DNA of 64,000 bases from Manis javanica (GCF_040802235.1 NC_133165.1:16649623-16713622); one strand, 5' to 3'; positions 11,631-24,109 are shown, counted from the stretch's first letter. The notes: generated by a model from the sequence alone, not told the origin. Numbers and translations are program-made.

Positions 11631-12417
11631 AAAAGGCTATTTAAAATATAGAGCAGATGACTGTTTTTCTTAAAATAAATAGGAAGGTGAATGGATGGTT
11701 TCAAATAATTGAAAGGTGATGTATATTTAAAAATTTTTTTCCAGTGGTGTTCCAAAAGGGAGGAATGCCCAGGCTACTGCCATGGCCTGAATTTGTGCCT
11801 TCAGCGTCCCCTCTCTCAGGGGCCCAAAGAGTAGACACCTGTTATTTTTGTCTGCCCAGTATCCACTTCTCTCCCTTGGTAACGGCATTTTGATTTTTCT
11901 TTGAGGAGCTCTCCTTGACCTCATCTCTGTGGCTCCAGGGCTGGGAACATGACCCGGGCTTGGCTGAAGGGAAACTGCATCATCTGGCCACAGAGATGAT
12001 TTTAAGGAGGGCAGGTGACCCAGGCGTGTATATCAGATCTGGGAATTTTGGTGACATAACGGTGAATGTAGCACTCTCTGCAAGAATGCTAAGCGGGAAG
12101 AATGTAAGTTTGGAGGTGGTGGGGGCATCAGCACTGCCACACTGAGATGCTGGAGCTTGACAGTGAGTCAGTACTGAGTAGTTGGGGAGGGGGTGGAGAC
12201 AGAAAGAATGAATGGGAACGGTGACATGATGTGAGGTCCCTGATCCAGCTGTTCCTGAATGCAGTCATACCTTGAACTTCCTGATTAAGTGGGCCAATAT
12301 TTTCTCACTGCCCTTACCTTTCTCTCTCCTCCTCACCCCATTTCCTTTCTTTTCCTCTCTTTTTCCTTAATCCAGACTGAGTTGGGTTCCTTCTACAAGC
12401 AACTCAAACAATCCTGC

Positions 12418-12550
12418 TGTGGGGAAAATGGAAGTTCCTGTGGCCAGGATCCTCACCTGACCCTAAACTACTTGATGATGTAACTGGCCTGCTGCTAGGC
12501 TACTGCTCACACACCTGTGGGCAGTAACTAGTGCTTGACTGGTGTCAACA
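12418..12550 (+). mobile_element. ERV LTR, family A copy 2 (5' fragment)
   Basis: Starts TGTGGGGAAAATGGAAGTTCCTG and follows copies at 8998 and 54563 for about 130 bp, including CAGGATCCTCACCTGACCC and CACACACCTGTGGGCA. It then departs from them before the TATA position. Confidence 0.7.
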
Positions 12551-13624
12551 TTTTGCTGCACTCCTGTAGAGAAGCCCCCCAGCCCCGCCCCTTCCCCTAC
12601 TTTTCTACAAGGACAGCTGCCTGTTGCTTCACCCCAGATATGTCTGGCCTTGAGAAACCTGAAAGCACAGAGTGTTGTACCCATGGAAAAGGAGCTAGAT
12701 AAGGGCCTTAAAGGCCAGACACCTGGCCATGAAGACCACACACATGTGCATCTTAAATACTTCTGTAACAGTGAATTAGCAGTATAGCAGTATAAGAAGT
12801 GCAGCTTTGTGCAGAATGAAGTGGCCTCTCTGAGCACCCTCCATGACAACTCCCACCACCTTCTTTGCTCTACACATTGCCCCCAAAACCTTAAAGGCAA
12901 CCCCCAGACCCTGACAACTCCCAATGCAGGGGCACTGTGGAGGTGACAGGAGTAGACAGCTGACAAGGAAGTGAGTCCTAATTCGTTTGGTTTAAAATGC
13001 TGTGTGCACCCTGGCAGGGGCACATACATTTTGCACAAGTTTGGAGGTTTGCTGGCAGGATGATTACTATCAAAGAAGTGTGAAATTTGGGAATGTGTGT
13101 TGGTGGGGAAGTTGAAGAAATCAAAATGACTGAAATGCAGATTTTAAAATACAGGTAACTTACAGCCAGCCTCAAAACTTAGATCACACAGTCAGCAGTT
13201 TTACATGGTGTTTTTATTATTGCTCCCTCTTGATGGTTCCTATTGCATAATTTTTACTATGTATGGTTTGGGAACTTGCTTTGTACATTTAGTATCAGGC
13301 TATTTCTCATTTTTATTTTCTAGCTTTTTACCTTCTTATTCCAAAGTCACTTTGGAAAATGTGATTTGTGTGCAGTTTAAATCAGTTGCTAAACACCAAA
13401 GAGTCCTGTGCATATGTAATAAAGATGTGTTGCAGGGAGAGGGTAATGGCAGTCATGGTTGAAATTTTCAAATCTGTAATAGCGAACTTTCTGCATAAAT
13501 AGAATGTGAGTTCTATGCATCTGTTTCATCAGGGTGGGTGACTTCTGTGGCTCAAGGAGGAACAACTGAATCCTCTGAGGACAAAACAAGGGTATTTAGA
13601 CAGTCTGCTATAAGGTTTTCTAAT
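12551..13624. other. Unassigned DNA next to an LTR fragment
   Basis: 12551-12960 is GC-richer and could be a variant LTR or ERV internal remnant attached to the fragment on its left, but I recognise no ERV motif. It carries the longest ORF in the window (191 codons, minus, 12463-13038), which has no family features. 12960-13624 is AT-rich unique DNA. Confidence 0.35.
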
Positions 13625-13958
13625 GTTAGGGACTGAGTGTGTCTCCCTGCCCCAATCCCCACATTATTATGTTGAAATCCTCACCCCCAGTGTGATGGTA
13701 TTAGGAGGCAGGGCCTTTGGGAGACCAGGTCCTCACGAATGATGAATGGGATTCAGGCCCTGACAGAAGAGACCCCAGAGAGCTCCCTGCCTGCTCCATC
13801 ACGTGAAGACACAGCGAGAGGATGGCCTCCACCGCCACTAAAGCTGCTGGTGGCTTGGTCTGGGAATTCCCAGTGACCAGAATGGTGAGAAATATATTTT
13901 GTTTAAACACCCCTTCTATGGTATTTATTTGTTATAGCAGCCTGAGTGGACTGAGGTA
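13625..13958 (+). mobile_element. MLT1-type MaLR LTR, nearly complete
   Basis: Begins TGTTAGGGACTGAGTGTGTC, with GTTGAAATCCTCACCCCC, TTAGGAGGCAGGGCCTTTGGGA and GAAGACACAGCGAGAGGATGGCC. It ends TTTGTTATAGCAGCCTGAGTGGACTGAG. These are MLT1 hallmarks from both ends. Confidence 0.8.
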
Positions 13959-14362
13959 CCTCGTGTCCCAGTCGCTTGGCTGGGACACTCCCCCACTCCC
14001 ACCTTTCTGTGCACGGCCAGGAACTCCAAGCACACGTCGACCATCCAGCAGACTCTGAGGCCCCCTTACCAGCTGGCCCTGGCTAGGTTCTGCCAACGGC
14101 AATCACTGGTAAGGTAGGAGGAGAAGCAAAGAGGACCTCCCCGCTCCCGGCTTCTCTGGGTTTTTCTCTGGCTCATCAGCAGTTCCAGAACCTCCGGTGT
14201 GGAGCCGCTGGCGGTCCCGACGCCTGTACCTGACCCCCTCTGGCTGTCCCAGAAAGGAGGAATCCCGAGGTATCCCCCCCCTGTAGGTCCCAGCCCCTTC
14301 CTGACAGTTCTGGGCCACATTAGAACTATGTTCTCCATTTTGTTTCCCCATTTTTAGGGTTG

Positions 14363-14690
14363 GTGGAATGGGCTGGACTGCAGCCCCCCCATATTCATAC
14401 GCTGATGTGCTAACTACCAGTACCTCAGAACGTGGCTGTGTTTGGAGGAGGCTCCTTAGAGAGCCAATGGAGTTAAAATGAGGTCTTTAGGGTGGCCTTA
14501 TACTCACACCCCGATGAGAAGAGGAGCTTGAGGCAGTCTCGCACTGAGGGAAGACCATGTGGAGACACAGCCAGAGAGAGACAGCCGTGCCCACACCTGG
14601 ACTTGGACTCGAGACCTGGGGGAAAGGAAATGTTTGTTGTTCAAGCCACCTATCTGTGTATTTCTGGGGGCAGGCCTAGATACTCTTACA
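14363..14690 (+). mobile_element. MLT1-type MaLR LTR
   Basis: Contains GGGCTGGACTGCAGCCCCCC, ATTCATACGCTGATGTGCTAAC, AACGTGGCTGTGTTTGGA, TTAAAATGAGGTCTTTAGGG, CCATGTGGAGACACAGCC and TTGTTGTTCAAGCCACC in MLT1 order. More diverged than the copy at 13625. Confidence 0.7.
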
Positions 14691-15790
14691 GGTGGTGTCC
14701 ATTAATCTCCAGGTTAACCCACTATCTGTTTTCTGAATCTTTTCTTTCTGGCCAATTTCTCATATTAAGTTCCCTCTTTGAAATGCCTGAAGTGGTTTTG
14801 TTTTCCTGACTAAAACAACTTATAAATATCTTACATGTATGTGCTTTATACCTGAAAGCCATTTGGGAAAACAGACATTGACAAAAGGATAGAATGATCT
14901 TTTTTTTTTTTTTTTTGGTAATTCATTAAGAAAAATTCTTTAAATAGTTTTGTACCTAATTTCAACAGCTATTCAAGAACAAAATGCATACTATTAAAAA
15001 CAAAATCATTGTATTTATAATGCAGATTTTTTTCTTTGCCCCTAACCCTAATGAGCCTTACATCTCCTTTTCTCAACTTACATTAGGCAATGTCAGTTGC
15101 TCTCTCAGAGCACAGGGTAATTAAGTGGTCCTTCCCCCAGCTGTCCAAGCAGTTTTGGCTTAGTCCTATCCTTATTTGGCGGTGCCTAACAAGGGCTGGC
15201 TGAGGGGAGTATGATGTTACCAGCCACCAAGGACCTTATCGTGAATATAAATATAATAAGTTTTGTCATAGTCCTGCCCACTCACTGACGTGGGTAACAC
15301 CTACTGGTTTTTTTAGGACTGTCCTCTAAAACTTCTTATCTGCTCCGCCCAGAGAACATGTTGATGGGCTGGGGTCCCCAGGATACAGATCCCGAGCTGC
15401 AAGGGGGTTTCAGGGGAGTGCTCCTGGGAGCACCACCTGTAAAGGAGTGAGGAAGATGGGTTGGGCAGGGGGAGAAGTGGAGCTGCAGGGCAGTTGCAAA
15501 GCTTTCTCAACTAACGCTTGGGGCTGTGAAACTGAGGTCCCACCTCAGAGAGAGCCTGCGTGGGCCACGGAATGCAGGCTGTCCCCAGGCAGAGTGCGAG
15601 GCCTTAGCTGAGGCAGCTTCCTCAGGCGAAGGCAGATGACGTGGCTGTGCGTGGTCAGCAGGCAAGGCTTCCGGGAGGCTGAGGGTCTCAGTGCCGAGGG
15701 GGGTCTGGCGGCACACCATGGTGTCCACTGTGATGGTTCTAGGGTAGGTTCGCAGAGATGCAAGGTGTCCATTGCACTAGGATTGTGCAT
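14691..15790. other. Intergenic DNA, no gene seen
   Basis: Includes a T run at 14900-14917. 15310-15730 is moderately GC-rich, with minus-strand ORFs that look like chance. No exon or RNA gene recognised. Confidence 0.4.
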
Positions 15791-15799
15791 TTACATGTC

Positions 15800-15935
15800 T
15801 GTCTGAGACTGTGGTTCCCTGGGGCCAGGTGTACCTTATTACTTCACTCATTGTGTTTCCAGTATCCAGTAGTAAAACATGGGGTACAGTAGGCACCTGA
15901 TCAATGTTGAATTTAGTGGAAGAAGGATATTTACT
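15800..15935 (+). mobile_element. L2 3' end
   Basis: Sense L2 terminal signature in decayed form: GTGTTTCCAGTATCCAGTAG, then GGTACAGTAGGCACCTGATCAATGTTGAAT. Short fragment downstream of the SYT1 poly(A) region. Confidence 0.6.
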
Positions 15936-16382
15936 TGTTTCACCTAGTAATTGCAGTAGGCAGGGAATTTAATGGATCATGCTGTCCCCTGAAAATGGGC
16001 TTAAAAATCTTATTTTCAGTCCCATTCTGGAGAGGCCAGTGTGACTTGATTTTAGAGTGCAATCTCTGGAGGACACATGGGCAAAGAAGAAAGCCTGAAA
16101 TCATGCCAGATGAATTGTTCGTGAACAGGAAGAGAGAAACTCATGTTGGGAATGACACAGTCTGGGAGCACGGGGCAGTGACGGCCACATGCCCTCTGAG
16201 CGTTGCTTCCCCTTCAGCCATTGTGTGTCCATAGATGTGACTCAGTGGCTGGCACTCAGTGCAAGCTTCAGTTTAGCTACCCCGCTTCCCGCAGCTCCCA
16301 GAAGTCAATAGGCCGCAGACACCATGGGAATCAGGTAAGAAAAAGAGTTGAAAGGCGGCAACATCAACAGGAAATAAAACAT

Positions 16383-16388
16383 TTTATT
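16383..16388 (-). promoter_or_regulatory. SYT1: Distal SYT1 poly(A) signal AATAAA
   Basis: On the minus strand AATAAA is followed within 30 nt by a GU-rich segment (TGTTGATGTTG), as expected for a cleavage site around 16360-16370. It lies about 2.8 kb from the stop and close to where the repeat-free UTR-like sequence ends. Earlier AATAAA copies exist, so this is the best distal candidate rather than the only site. Confidence 0.6.
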
Positions 16389-18378
16389 GAATATCTGGGT
16401 AATATGTTAAGTCATTTTTAACAACAATCAGAAAACTACTATGGAATTCACTACACAAAGTGAAACAAAATTTAAACCACCTCATCAAAAATGAAGGCAA
16501 AGTACAGCTAAAGGAATTGGCTCGCGGGCCACGAACCATATGGCAGAAGAAAACACCCCAACATTTCTACAAGGTACAGAGAAAACCCACACATAGAAAC
16601 ACTCAGGCAGGCAGTAAATATACACAAAGGCAACTAGGATCTTTCTAGAGCATCAGGTTCTAATAGTTTACACAGCTTTGTCAGAAAGGTACACGTCGCT
16701 TATCATGGTCTTAAAGCAGGTTCAGTCACTGACTTGTGAAAGATGGCATAGTACCAACTAATTCTGTGGTGACAATCCCATGCCTGGCAGTGTTGCAAGA
16801 AGATGAGCTTTAGTAGTAATTTAATGCAAAAATAATGTGCATCCGGCAGCTTGAACCTGCTTGTTTTAAAGTGTTTCAGTGTGAACAACTTAAAGCTGAA
16901 TACAGTGAAATTAAATGCCAGTTTCTGGTATTTAAGGAATTTAAAAAAGTCAATCACCTCCCTCCCTTGGGTAGGGTTTGGTCCTTTAATTTGGAAATAT
17001 TCTCATTTGACTCTTTGTTTAAACTGATGCTTAATCTCACATCATGACTTGTGGAATTTCTATTATCTATGTTTTTAAAAAAGCGTGAACTGTCCTAAGA
17101 AGAGAAGATGCTGCTCTCTTTTTGACCTTCATGTCTGTCCCAGTTGTAAAGAGTTCACTGTGACAGGGTTAAAGGCCAAAGGGCTTGCCTCTTCTTTGCT
17201 GAGGAAAGAATAATGACAGGAATGCTTGTTTTATCAGGAAACACCCAACCCCATGTTCCAAGCCTCCATCAGCCCTTTTTGAGTTCTCTGAGGTTTTAAA
17301 AAAAACGTGGCGTGCCATCCTAAAGTCTGAACATGAGGCCAATGCTTCGTTTTCCTCCGTTGTGTTGTGGTAGTTGTGAAGATAGACTTTCACTTCCAAA
17401 TAGCACTACTATCTGTGGCCTCAGCATTGAAATGGGTCACAGAAATGAGTGACAGAAGAGACCTGCTACAGTGTGCGAATAGGCTGCCTGTCTACAAGTG
17501 GTTGTCTACCGTAGTGGGGAAAGATACGGAATATTGCACAGTGCTTAACAAAATGCTGTGTGTTCCACCCCATTCTGTGTATCTTTCTTGTCCTATGCAT
17601 AGCTTTCCAGTTCTGGGTTGGTCCTTTGTAATGAGAACTGTTTGTGCTACACACATTTTGGGCAGTGCAGTAGAAGGGAATGGCAGTATTGTTACAATAT
17701 CACTACGGAATAAATCGAGTGCTATCCACTGAGGAAACTAGGTGTCTAAGCACACACGGCGTCACAGTGTCACACAGAGCAGTCCTTTAAGACTCTTATG
17801 GAATGACTAGTAGCTTCATAATAGTGCCATTTGCTACATAATAACATTGAAAACATTGAAAAATTTCTCCCAAATCAAGCATCTAGTATACGTAAAAGGT
17901 TGCTTCAGTTTTCTAGAACTTGTTCTTGGTTTTGTTTCACCGTTTTTTTTAAAGGACAAATTAAAACTTATTTAAGTAAAAAGAGCATATAAAAAGATCA
18001 CTAGCTGTCTGTTTTGGCTTAATTGAAGTGCATTCAGAACTATGGCTAATTGTTTATTTTTTCATCTTTTGATGGGATTACAATACTGTCTGTCCACCAC
18101 AAAGTAATTTTGTGTAATAAGCACAGATTACTGTGTTAAAAATATTCTGCATTCCTTCTAATCTGGTTTTGTATAATAAAATATTTTGATACAAAGTCTA
18201 CTGTGCAAACCTTTTGGAATTACCATAATTCTGGAACAGAATTCACAGGATGCACATTTTGTATAAAGGTGATAACGGAGAGCTACTTTTTTATTTTTAA
18301 ATAGTCAGGCAATATTTCAGAAAAGCTGACTTCTCCCCTCAGCTTCTTCCCACCCACCCCATCCCCAAACAAATGCAA

Positions 18379-18380
<2 letters not shown>

Positions 18381-18424
<44 letters not shown>
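18381..18424. repeat. (AC)22 microsatellite, (UG)n in SYT1 mRNA
   Basis: This is an uninterrupted AC dinucleotide run of 22 units on the plus strand, within the SYT1 3' UTR. In the transcript it reads (UG)22. Confidence 0.98.
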
Positions 18425-18426
<2 letters not shown>

Positions 18427-19115
18427 AATACCATCATATTGCTGTTCAGTATGCAGTAATAGGAAATCATTAACTCCTGTTCAGTGGCTCCCTTGAAATG
18501 TACAGCTATTCTGGCTTGTGACTATTCTTCCTGGAGGTCAGCCTGGATGCTGCTTAGATCATGCTAATTTGCCTGTAAAGAAATTCTATAAAATTGGATT
18601 CACCCACCAAATATGTGGTGGAAGCATATCTTGGTACTCAAATGATTCAATAGAAAGTTCAGGTTTAAGTTGTCCTTTAAGATGTCAGTTTCACTGTACT
18701 AGTGCCTTACAAGTTGATAGTTTTGCTGGAATGCAGACGATACTATATTTACCATATAATATATTATCAGCTCTCCTATATCTCAGTCAATTTACATAAT
18801 TTAAAATAGAACATCTTATTAAAAACATCTAGATATACACAGATTTGGAAACACAACATAGAAATACACAGACTAGAAATAAATCTTTAGCATATTGGTA
18901 TGTACAATGGTGTGATACAATAAATAATTTCAGTCATGCTCTATCTACACATCATATTGCTTAAAAGAAGAGTAGATCTGGAGGGCAGTGGCATGATGAA
19001 GGGCTTAGAGGCTCTCTACATTTAAATTTGTGCAAATTAAAACAGGATTTGAAGTACCACTGAATTGTGTTAGGAACGCATGGCTGGCAAAATGAAAGGA
19101 CCCATATTACTGAGG

Positions 19116-19123
19116 TATTTACA
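19116..19123 (-). promoter_or_regulatory. SYT1: Pumilio-type element UGUAAAUA in SYT1 3' UTR
   Basis: The exact octamer TGTAAATA lies on the sense (minus) strand about 50 nt after the SYT1 stop. UGUANAUA is the established Pumilio (PUM1/PUM2) recognition motif, which usually lowers mRNA stability or translation. A single octamer is expected by chance every few tens of kb in AT-rich DNA, so function is inferred from position only. Confidence 0.5.
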
Positions 19124-19174
19124 GACACTGGCTAAAGAGCACTAGGTGGGCAAGTGCAGAAAGGCTTCTTTCCT

Positions 19175-19405
<231 letters not shown>

Positions 19406-19609
19406 TCATCACCCAGTTCTAGAGAGAAAGCCCTAATGCAAAGCTTCCTTGGCATCTAAGCGATTGGAGTAAGAAGAACTGGTGTCCCAACAACACCAGG
19501 ACAAGGCTGAAAATGGCTTGAGTATGAAAACCTGAGTTGAATCCCTATTTTGCTATTATTAATCATCATATCATCACCATCATTATCTTGTCAGCATCTT
19601 CAAAATACT

Positions 19610-19790
19610 CAAGGAGTGTTCATTATTTTGTATGTGGCACAGTTCTAATCCTGTTACATGCACTACCCAGTGGCTATTATCATTAGTAGCATTCCTCACA
19701 ATAGATCCTATTAATACTGCCAATACATATAAGATACTGAAGCTCAGAGAAGTCAAGGAGGCTGCGTGAGGTCACACGAGGAATGAGTGG
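19610..19790 (-). mobile_element. MIR SINE fragment in SYT1 last intron
   Basis: Reverse-complement MIR layout in diverged form: TGTGGCACAGTTCTAATCCTGTTACATGCACT, CTATTATCATTAG, then ACTGAAGCTCAGAGAAGTCAAGGAGGC and GGTCACACGAGGAATGAG. Confidence 0.6.
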
Positions 19791-21597
19791 TCTGTCTCTC
19801 AGAGTCCCTGCTGGAAGCCACCACGCCCTCTGCCCTGGCCGGCTGTGTTCCCCTCTAAATCCATTTATTTTTATTGTCTCGGCAGCAAAATTTCTGGCAT
19901 TGGTACTCAGACCATTCTTTTTTGGTTATAATTCCCAGAGCAACCATGGAATACAATTGCATTTCAGGGATGGAGAGCCAGGGTTTTACATGAAACATTA
20001 ATGTAGAATCTCAGCTAATGATTACATGATTATTGTATTAAATGTGATAATAAAGTGAAAGTCTTCAAAAATTAGTAGCTAAAGATAATTTTCCACATTT
20101 ATACATTCTCTCAATAAACACTGAGTAACTACTGTGTATCTGGCCCTAGCATCAAATAGAAAAAAACTTTTAGGCCACACAAGATTTCCTGTTATTTTAT
20201 TAGGCTGTGAGGGTTTATTTAATTACTTACTTGTTTTGAACTGATTGAGTTAAGGAGAGTAATCCCATACCATTATGACATAAAAGAAACATTTTTTAAA
20301 ACATTTTAGTTCTGTTTCCTAAGTAATGAATTTGCTTAGTCAAAATATTCGATGACTTCAATCTAGAAACTGGGTGCAAAGATAAAGAGTTTAGAATAAA
20401 ATAGAATGCATAACCTTTGGTAGCCAGAGTTAAAAGGAGCAGAAAATGTAGCGATAGAAGCCAGGGCCAGACAAAGATCCTGCAGAGTTATGGCCCTTTA
20501 GTGGACTTTGTGCCCCGAGGACTGCATTATCGCACCAATGTGCTGAGAGCTGGCCCTTGTGTACAGCGTCAAATCAGAGAAAATGATCACTTCTGACAGT
20601 GGAGTTTAGACTGGACAACACAATGCATTGTCTTTTTTTGTGTCTCCTTGCACTGAATCCATGATCAAGGGAATTAGCTATCCACTGGATGGTATTTGGA
20701 ACTGAGAACAAAATCATCTTGGTTCTAAGAATGTTCCCAAGCAAATTCACCAGGATGCAGCCATAGTGCAGGAAATGGGGGAAGGGGCCCCAGGGGTCTA
20801 ATGCACAAAGGTGACAGAGGCTTTCGGAGGTTGGAGTGAATGGTTGGAGTTGCGCTTTGATGATCTCACCCAGGAATGTATTGATTGGTATCACTCAAGA
20901 CTAAATATCCTTTTGAAGGCCTTGGATTAATTTTTCTAGCTGCATATGTAGTTTATTTACACATCTTTTGGTGGGAGGAATGCAACATTTTCCTATGATT
21001 TTAGAGATCAGCATATTTGCTTCTCTCATATTTCATTAGGGATAGAGACAGAAAGACAGACAGGTAATCCTATAACCTCAGGATAAAGGAAACCTAAATT
21101 CCTATTTTAGCAATGTAAAAGGCTCAGTTATTTTTCTAAGGAAATGCAGAGACTAGGAAAGCCGCCTCCTGGGGGAGAGAAAAGAGAGAAGAAAGAAACA
21201 GATTGACTTCAGGAGCAGAGGAGGAGGCGTGCAGTCAGAGGCACGCTCAGTATTTCCATGCTCAATGGACTCTGTAACAGGCTCCTTTTCGTTCTTCCCT
21301 GACAAAATGTGATTTCCTCTAAAACGCTGCCCCAGAAACCCACCGTATGTCTTGTGTCTAATGTGCTTCATTCTCAATATATTTGCATTTGCTGCAATGT
21401 GAGCCCGCGGGTTCAGGCTGGAGGCGAGGGGGTCACTGTCCTCCATGTCACTTACCTGTACGACTGCTGATCGAAAGTAAGTAAGTATGTGTCATTTTCT
21501 GCCACATGAAAATATATATGAGAAAGGATATATAGACACTATGAAGTGATGTGAGGATGATGGCATTATTGGTGATTTTTTAAAAAACTGTGTTATA

Positions 21598-21775
21598 TAA
21601 TACAGTAGCTAGTAGCCACATCTGCCTGTTTAAATTTAAATAAATTAAAAGTAAATAAAGTTCTTTGATCACACTAGAGGCTGAGGTGTTCCTTGCCTCC
21701 AGCAGCTAGCTAGTGGCTACTGGATTGGACATTTCCACCCTCACAGGGTCCTACTGGACCGTGCTGATTTGTATA
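21598..21775. mobile_element. hAT-Charlie-type MITE in SYT1 last intron
   Basis: AGCTAGTAGCCACATCTG, TTAAATTTAAATAAATTAAAAG, AGCTAGTGGCTACTGGATTGGACA and CTGGACCGTGCTG form the near-palindromic structure of a known hAT-Charlie non-autonomous group. The exact family is not assigned. Confidence 0.6.
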
Positions 21776-21964
21776 TTGTTTTAATCTTACTGTTAGATCT
21801 ATTTTCTAATAAAATGCTGATTTGAAAAAGAGAACATTAGCATTGTGAATACAAATAATGATGTGAACCGTTTACTGGCTGTTCCTACATGCTCAGCAGG
21901 GTACCAAGTGCTTCTATATACAGACATGGATTCTGTTATTACTCCTGTTTTATATGTGAGGAAA

Positions 21965-22095
21965 TTCTAAGCCTCTGTTTCCTTTTGTATAAAACTGGGA
22001 CAAGGTTAGTGTAAGGATTAAATGAGATTATCCATGTAACGTCCTTAATTTGGGCCAAGGCACAAAATAAATATACAATAAATGTAACTATTATG
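21965..22095 (+). mobile_element. MIR SINE 3' part
   Basis: GCCTCTGTTTCCTTTTGTATAAAACTGGGA, GTAAGGATTAAATGAGATTATCCATGTAA and GGCACAAAATAAATATACAATAAATG follow the 3' half of the MIR consensus in order. Confidence 0.75.
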
Positions 22096-23074
22096 TTAGT
22101 TTTCTTCATGGAATAAAGCAGTGATTGATAAGACATCATATTTTAAGAATAGATTAAAAGTAAAAATATGCAAGTGAAGAATATTGCTGACTTGTTATTC
22201 TAGACCTTTAGAAGGTTTTGATGTCTACCTTTCATTTCTCCTTCAATTTATTGGCAAATTTTTATATTCCTTAAAAGATAGATCCACATCAATTATTTAA
22301 TAAAATGTAAAAATAGTATTGCTTTAAGCAGTTTGACTCTTTGATACCCATTAAAGGTTAGCAAGAAATAGTCCATAATTATTGAATTTGAACTCTGGAT
22401 TCCAATAGTCTAACTATGGATATGAGGTGAGAAACCCTAATTATGTTGAAAAATTTCTAAATAATAAGATATTCTATCATTGTAGCTACATGAAACATCC
22501 TATTCTGAACATGCTAACCAGGAGGTCTTTTAATAGAAAACTTATCATGACACTTATTATCTAGCAAATTAAGGTTCCATCTTTAGAAAACTACCCATCC
22601 ATTCCAACTCAGAAACAAGAAGCTGAATTTAAACAATTAAAAATATAACTTGGCCTAATATTTCTATTGTTGATCATATTTTAATAATGGAAGATTAAAG
22701 ATGTTGCATATTAAGCATCAATCTAAATATTTCTTTTATCTCTCTCTTTTTTTTTGCTATAACGATGTAGTAAGGAGAATTACATGTTATGGTCTGGGAG
22801 TAAATAGTGGAAGTTCATTTTCTCCGAGCCCTTATTTAACCTTTGTGGATGTCCTTTTTGAGTTAGAAGAGTTGTTCTCTTGATTTTGTTTTCCTACTTT
22901 ATTTCTGCTCAACAGAACGCTGGCTGTTTTGGCTGATGAATCTGCACATCTTGTGCTGTGTATTTTATCATTTTCCTCTTGATGTAGCCTGAACGTCAGA
23001 TGTGCATGGAAAAGAATGGCAGCTGTAATGAAGCCATGTGCACTGATCATTACAAGGTCTGTGTGTTTAATTTA

Positions 23075-23284
<210 letters not shown>

Positions 23285-23742
23285 TTAGGAGACCAGAGAC
23301 ACATAGTTTAGATCATAATTTAGCCTATAAAAAGACCAAGTATTCCCAACAGGAAAATAATTGTATAGTATATGTTTAGTATTTTTAAAAATTTGAAGCA
23401 TTTTTTTAATTGAAAGATTTTAAGTAACCCATGGGCTAGAGGTATTTTTTTTTTTTTTTTTTATTTGCTGTCATATCTCACGTTGATAGCTGGAGTTAGT
23501 TGGCGAGAGCCATGGTGTGCGAGTGAACCAGCTCTCGGGGGAGTGCCTTGCTGTGTCGCCTTTGCCAATGCCCCTGGTGTAAGTCCTCTCAGTGCGGCCG
23601 TCTTTAAGCTACTAACAGTCTAACAATTGGCTCACTAGATTCCCGGAATTCTAACAATTGACTATGATGAGCCAGCAAAGAGCTGGTGCAGCACACCAGT
23701 GGGTGGGCACAGAGCTCCTGGCAGAGAGGACAGAGGAGACGT

Positions 23743-24010
23743 TTCATTCATTCATTCATTTATTTACTCAACTTATATTCATCAGACACTGGGGGTACAG
23801 CAGTGAGCAAAACAGACCATCCTTGTGTTCCTGATGGAACTTCAGACTTGTAGGGAGAACAGACAAGCTCATAAAGAACCGAAATACATATGAAATTACA
23901 CACTGCAAGAGTGCTCTGGAAAAAAAGAGCAGGAGACAGATAGGATAGAGTCCCAGGACCAGGGAGTCCGAGGCATGCACAGCATTCTGAACACTCAGAT
24001 TGCTCAGTGG
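23743..24010 (-). mobile_element. L2 3' end with ATTC-type terminal repeats
   Basis: Plus strand starts with CATTCATTCATTCATTTATT and continues ATCAGACACTGGGGGTACAGCAGTGAGCAAAACAGACC, the reverse complement of the L2 3' end. Body runs toward a TG/GA microsatellite. Confidence 0.7.
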
Positions 24011-24053
24011 GGGCAACGTTTCAGTGGCGATGTGAAGGCTGAACAAGACGCCA

Positions 24054-24055
<2 letters not shown>

Positions 24056-24103
<48 letters not shown>
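24056..24103. repeat. Compound (TG)12(GA)12 microsatellite
   Basis: TG dinucleotides from 24056 to about 24079 pass directly into GA dinucleotides to about 24103, with no interruption. Confidence 0.97.
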
Positions 24104-24109
24104 GGACAG

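Larger units (their letters stand above)
16365..19174 (-). other. SYT1: SYT1 3' untranslated region
   Basis: From the TAA stop the minus strand runs about 2.8 kb through AT-rich DNA to an AATAAA followed by GU-rich sequence. The stretch has no recognisable interspersed repeat, in contrast to both flanks, which is usual for a transcribed UTR under constraint. It contains a (TG)22 repeat in mRNA sense, a Pumilio-type UGUAAAUA just after the stop, and further internal AATAAA hexamers (for example near 18055 and 18290) that could give shorter isoforms. ORFs on the plus strand across it, such as one at 17367-17732, look like antisense chance. The exact cleavage site is inferred. Confidence 0.75.

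Noticed and set aside
12463..13038. Longest ORF in the window, 191 codons on the minus strand.
   Set aside because: It partly runs antisense through an LTR fragment, has Trp/Cys-rich low-complexity composition, no recognisable domain and no gene context. ORFs of this size are expected by chance in 64 kb of six-frame GC-variable DNA.
15044..15055. CCCTAACCCTAA, telomere-like hexamers.
   Set aside because: Only two units; expected by chance and not an interstitial telomere.
17367..17732. Plus-strand ORF of 121 codons.
   Set aside because: It lies antisense within the SYT1 3' UTR and has no family features.
23443..23462. Long T run that could be a retroposon tail.
   Set aside because: No recognisable SINE or processed pseudogene body adjoins it on either side.
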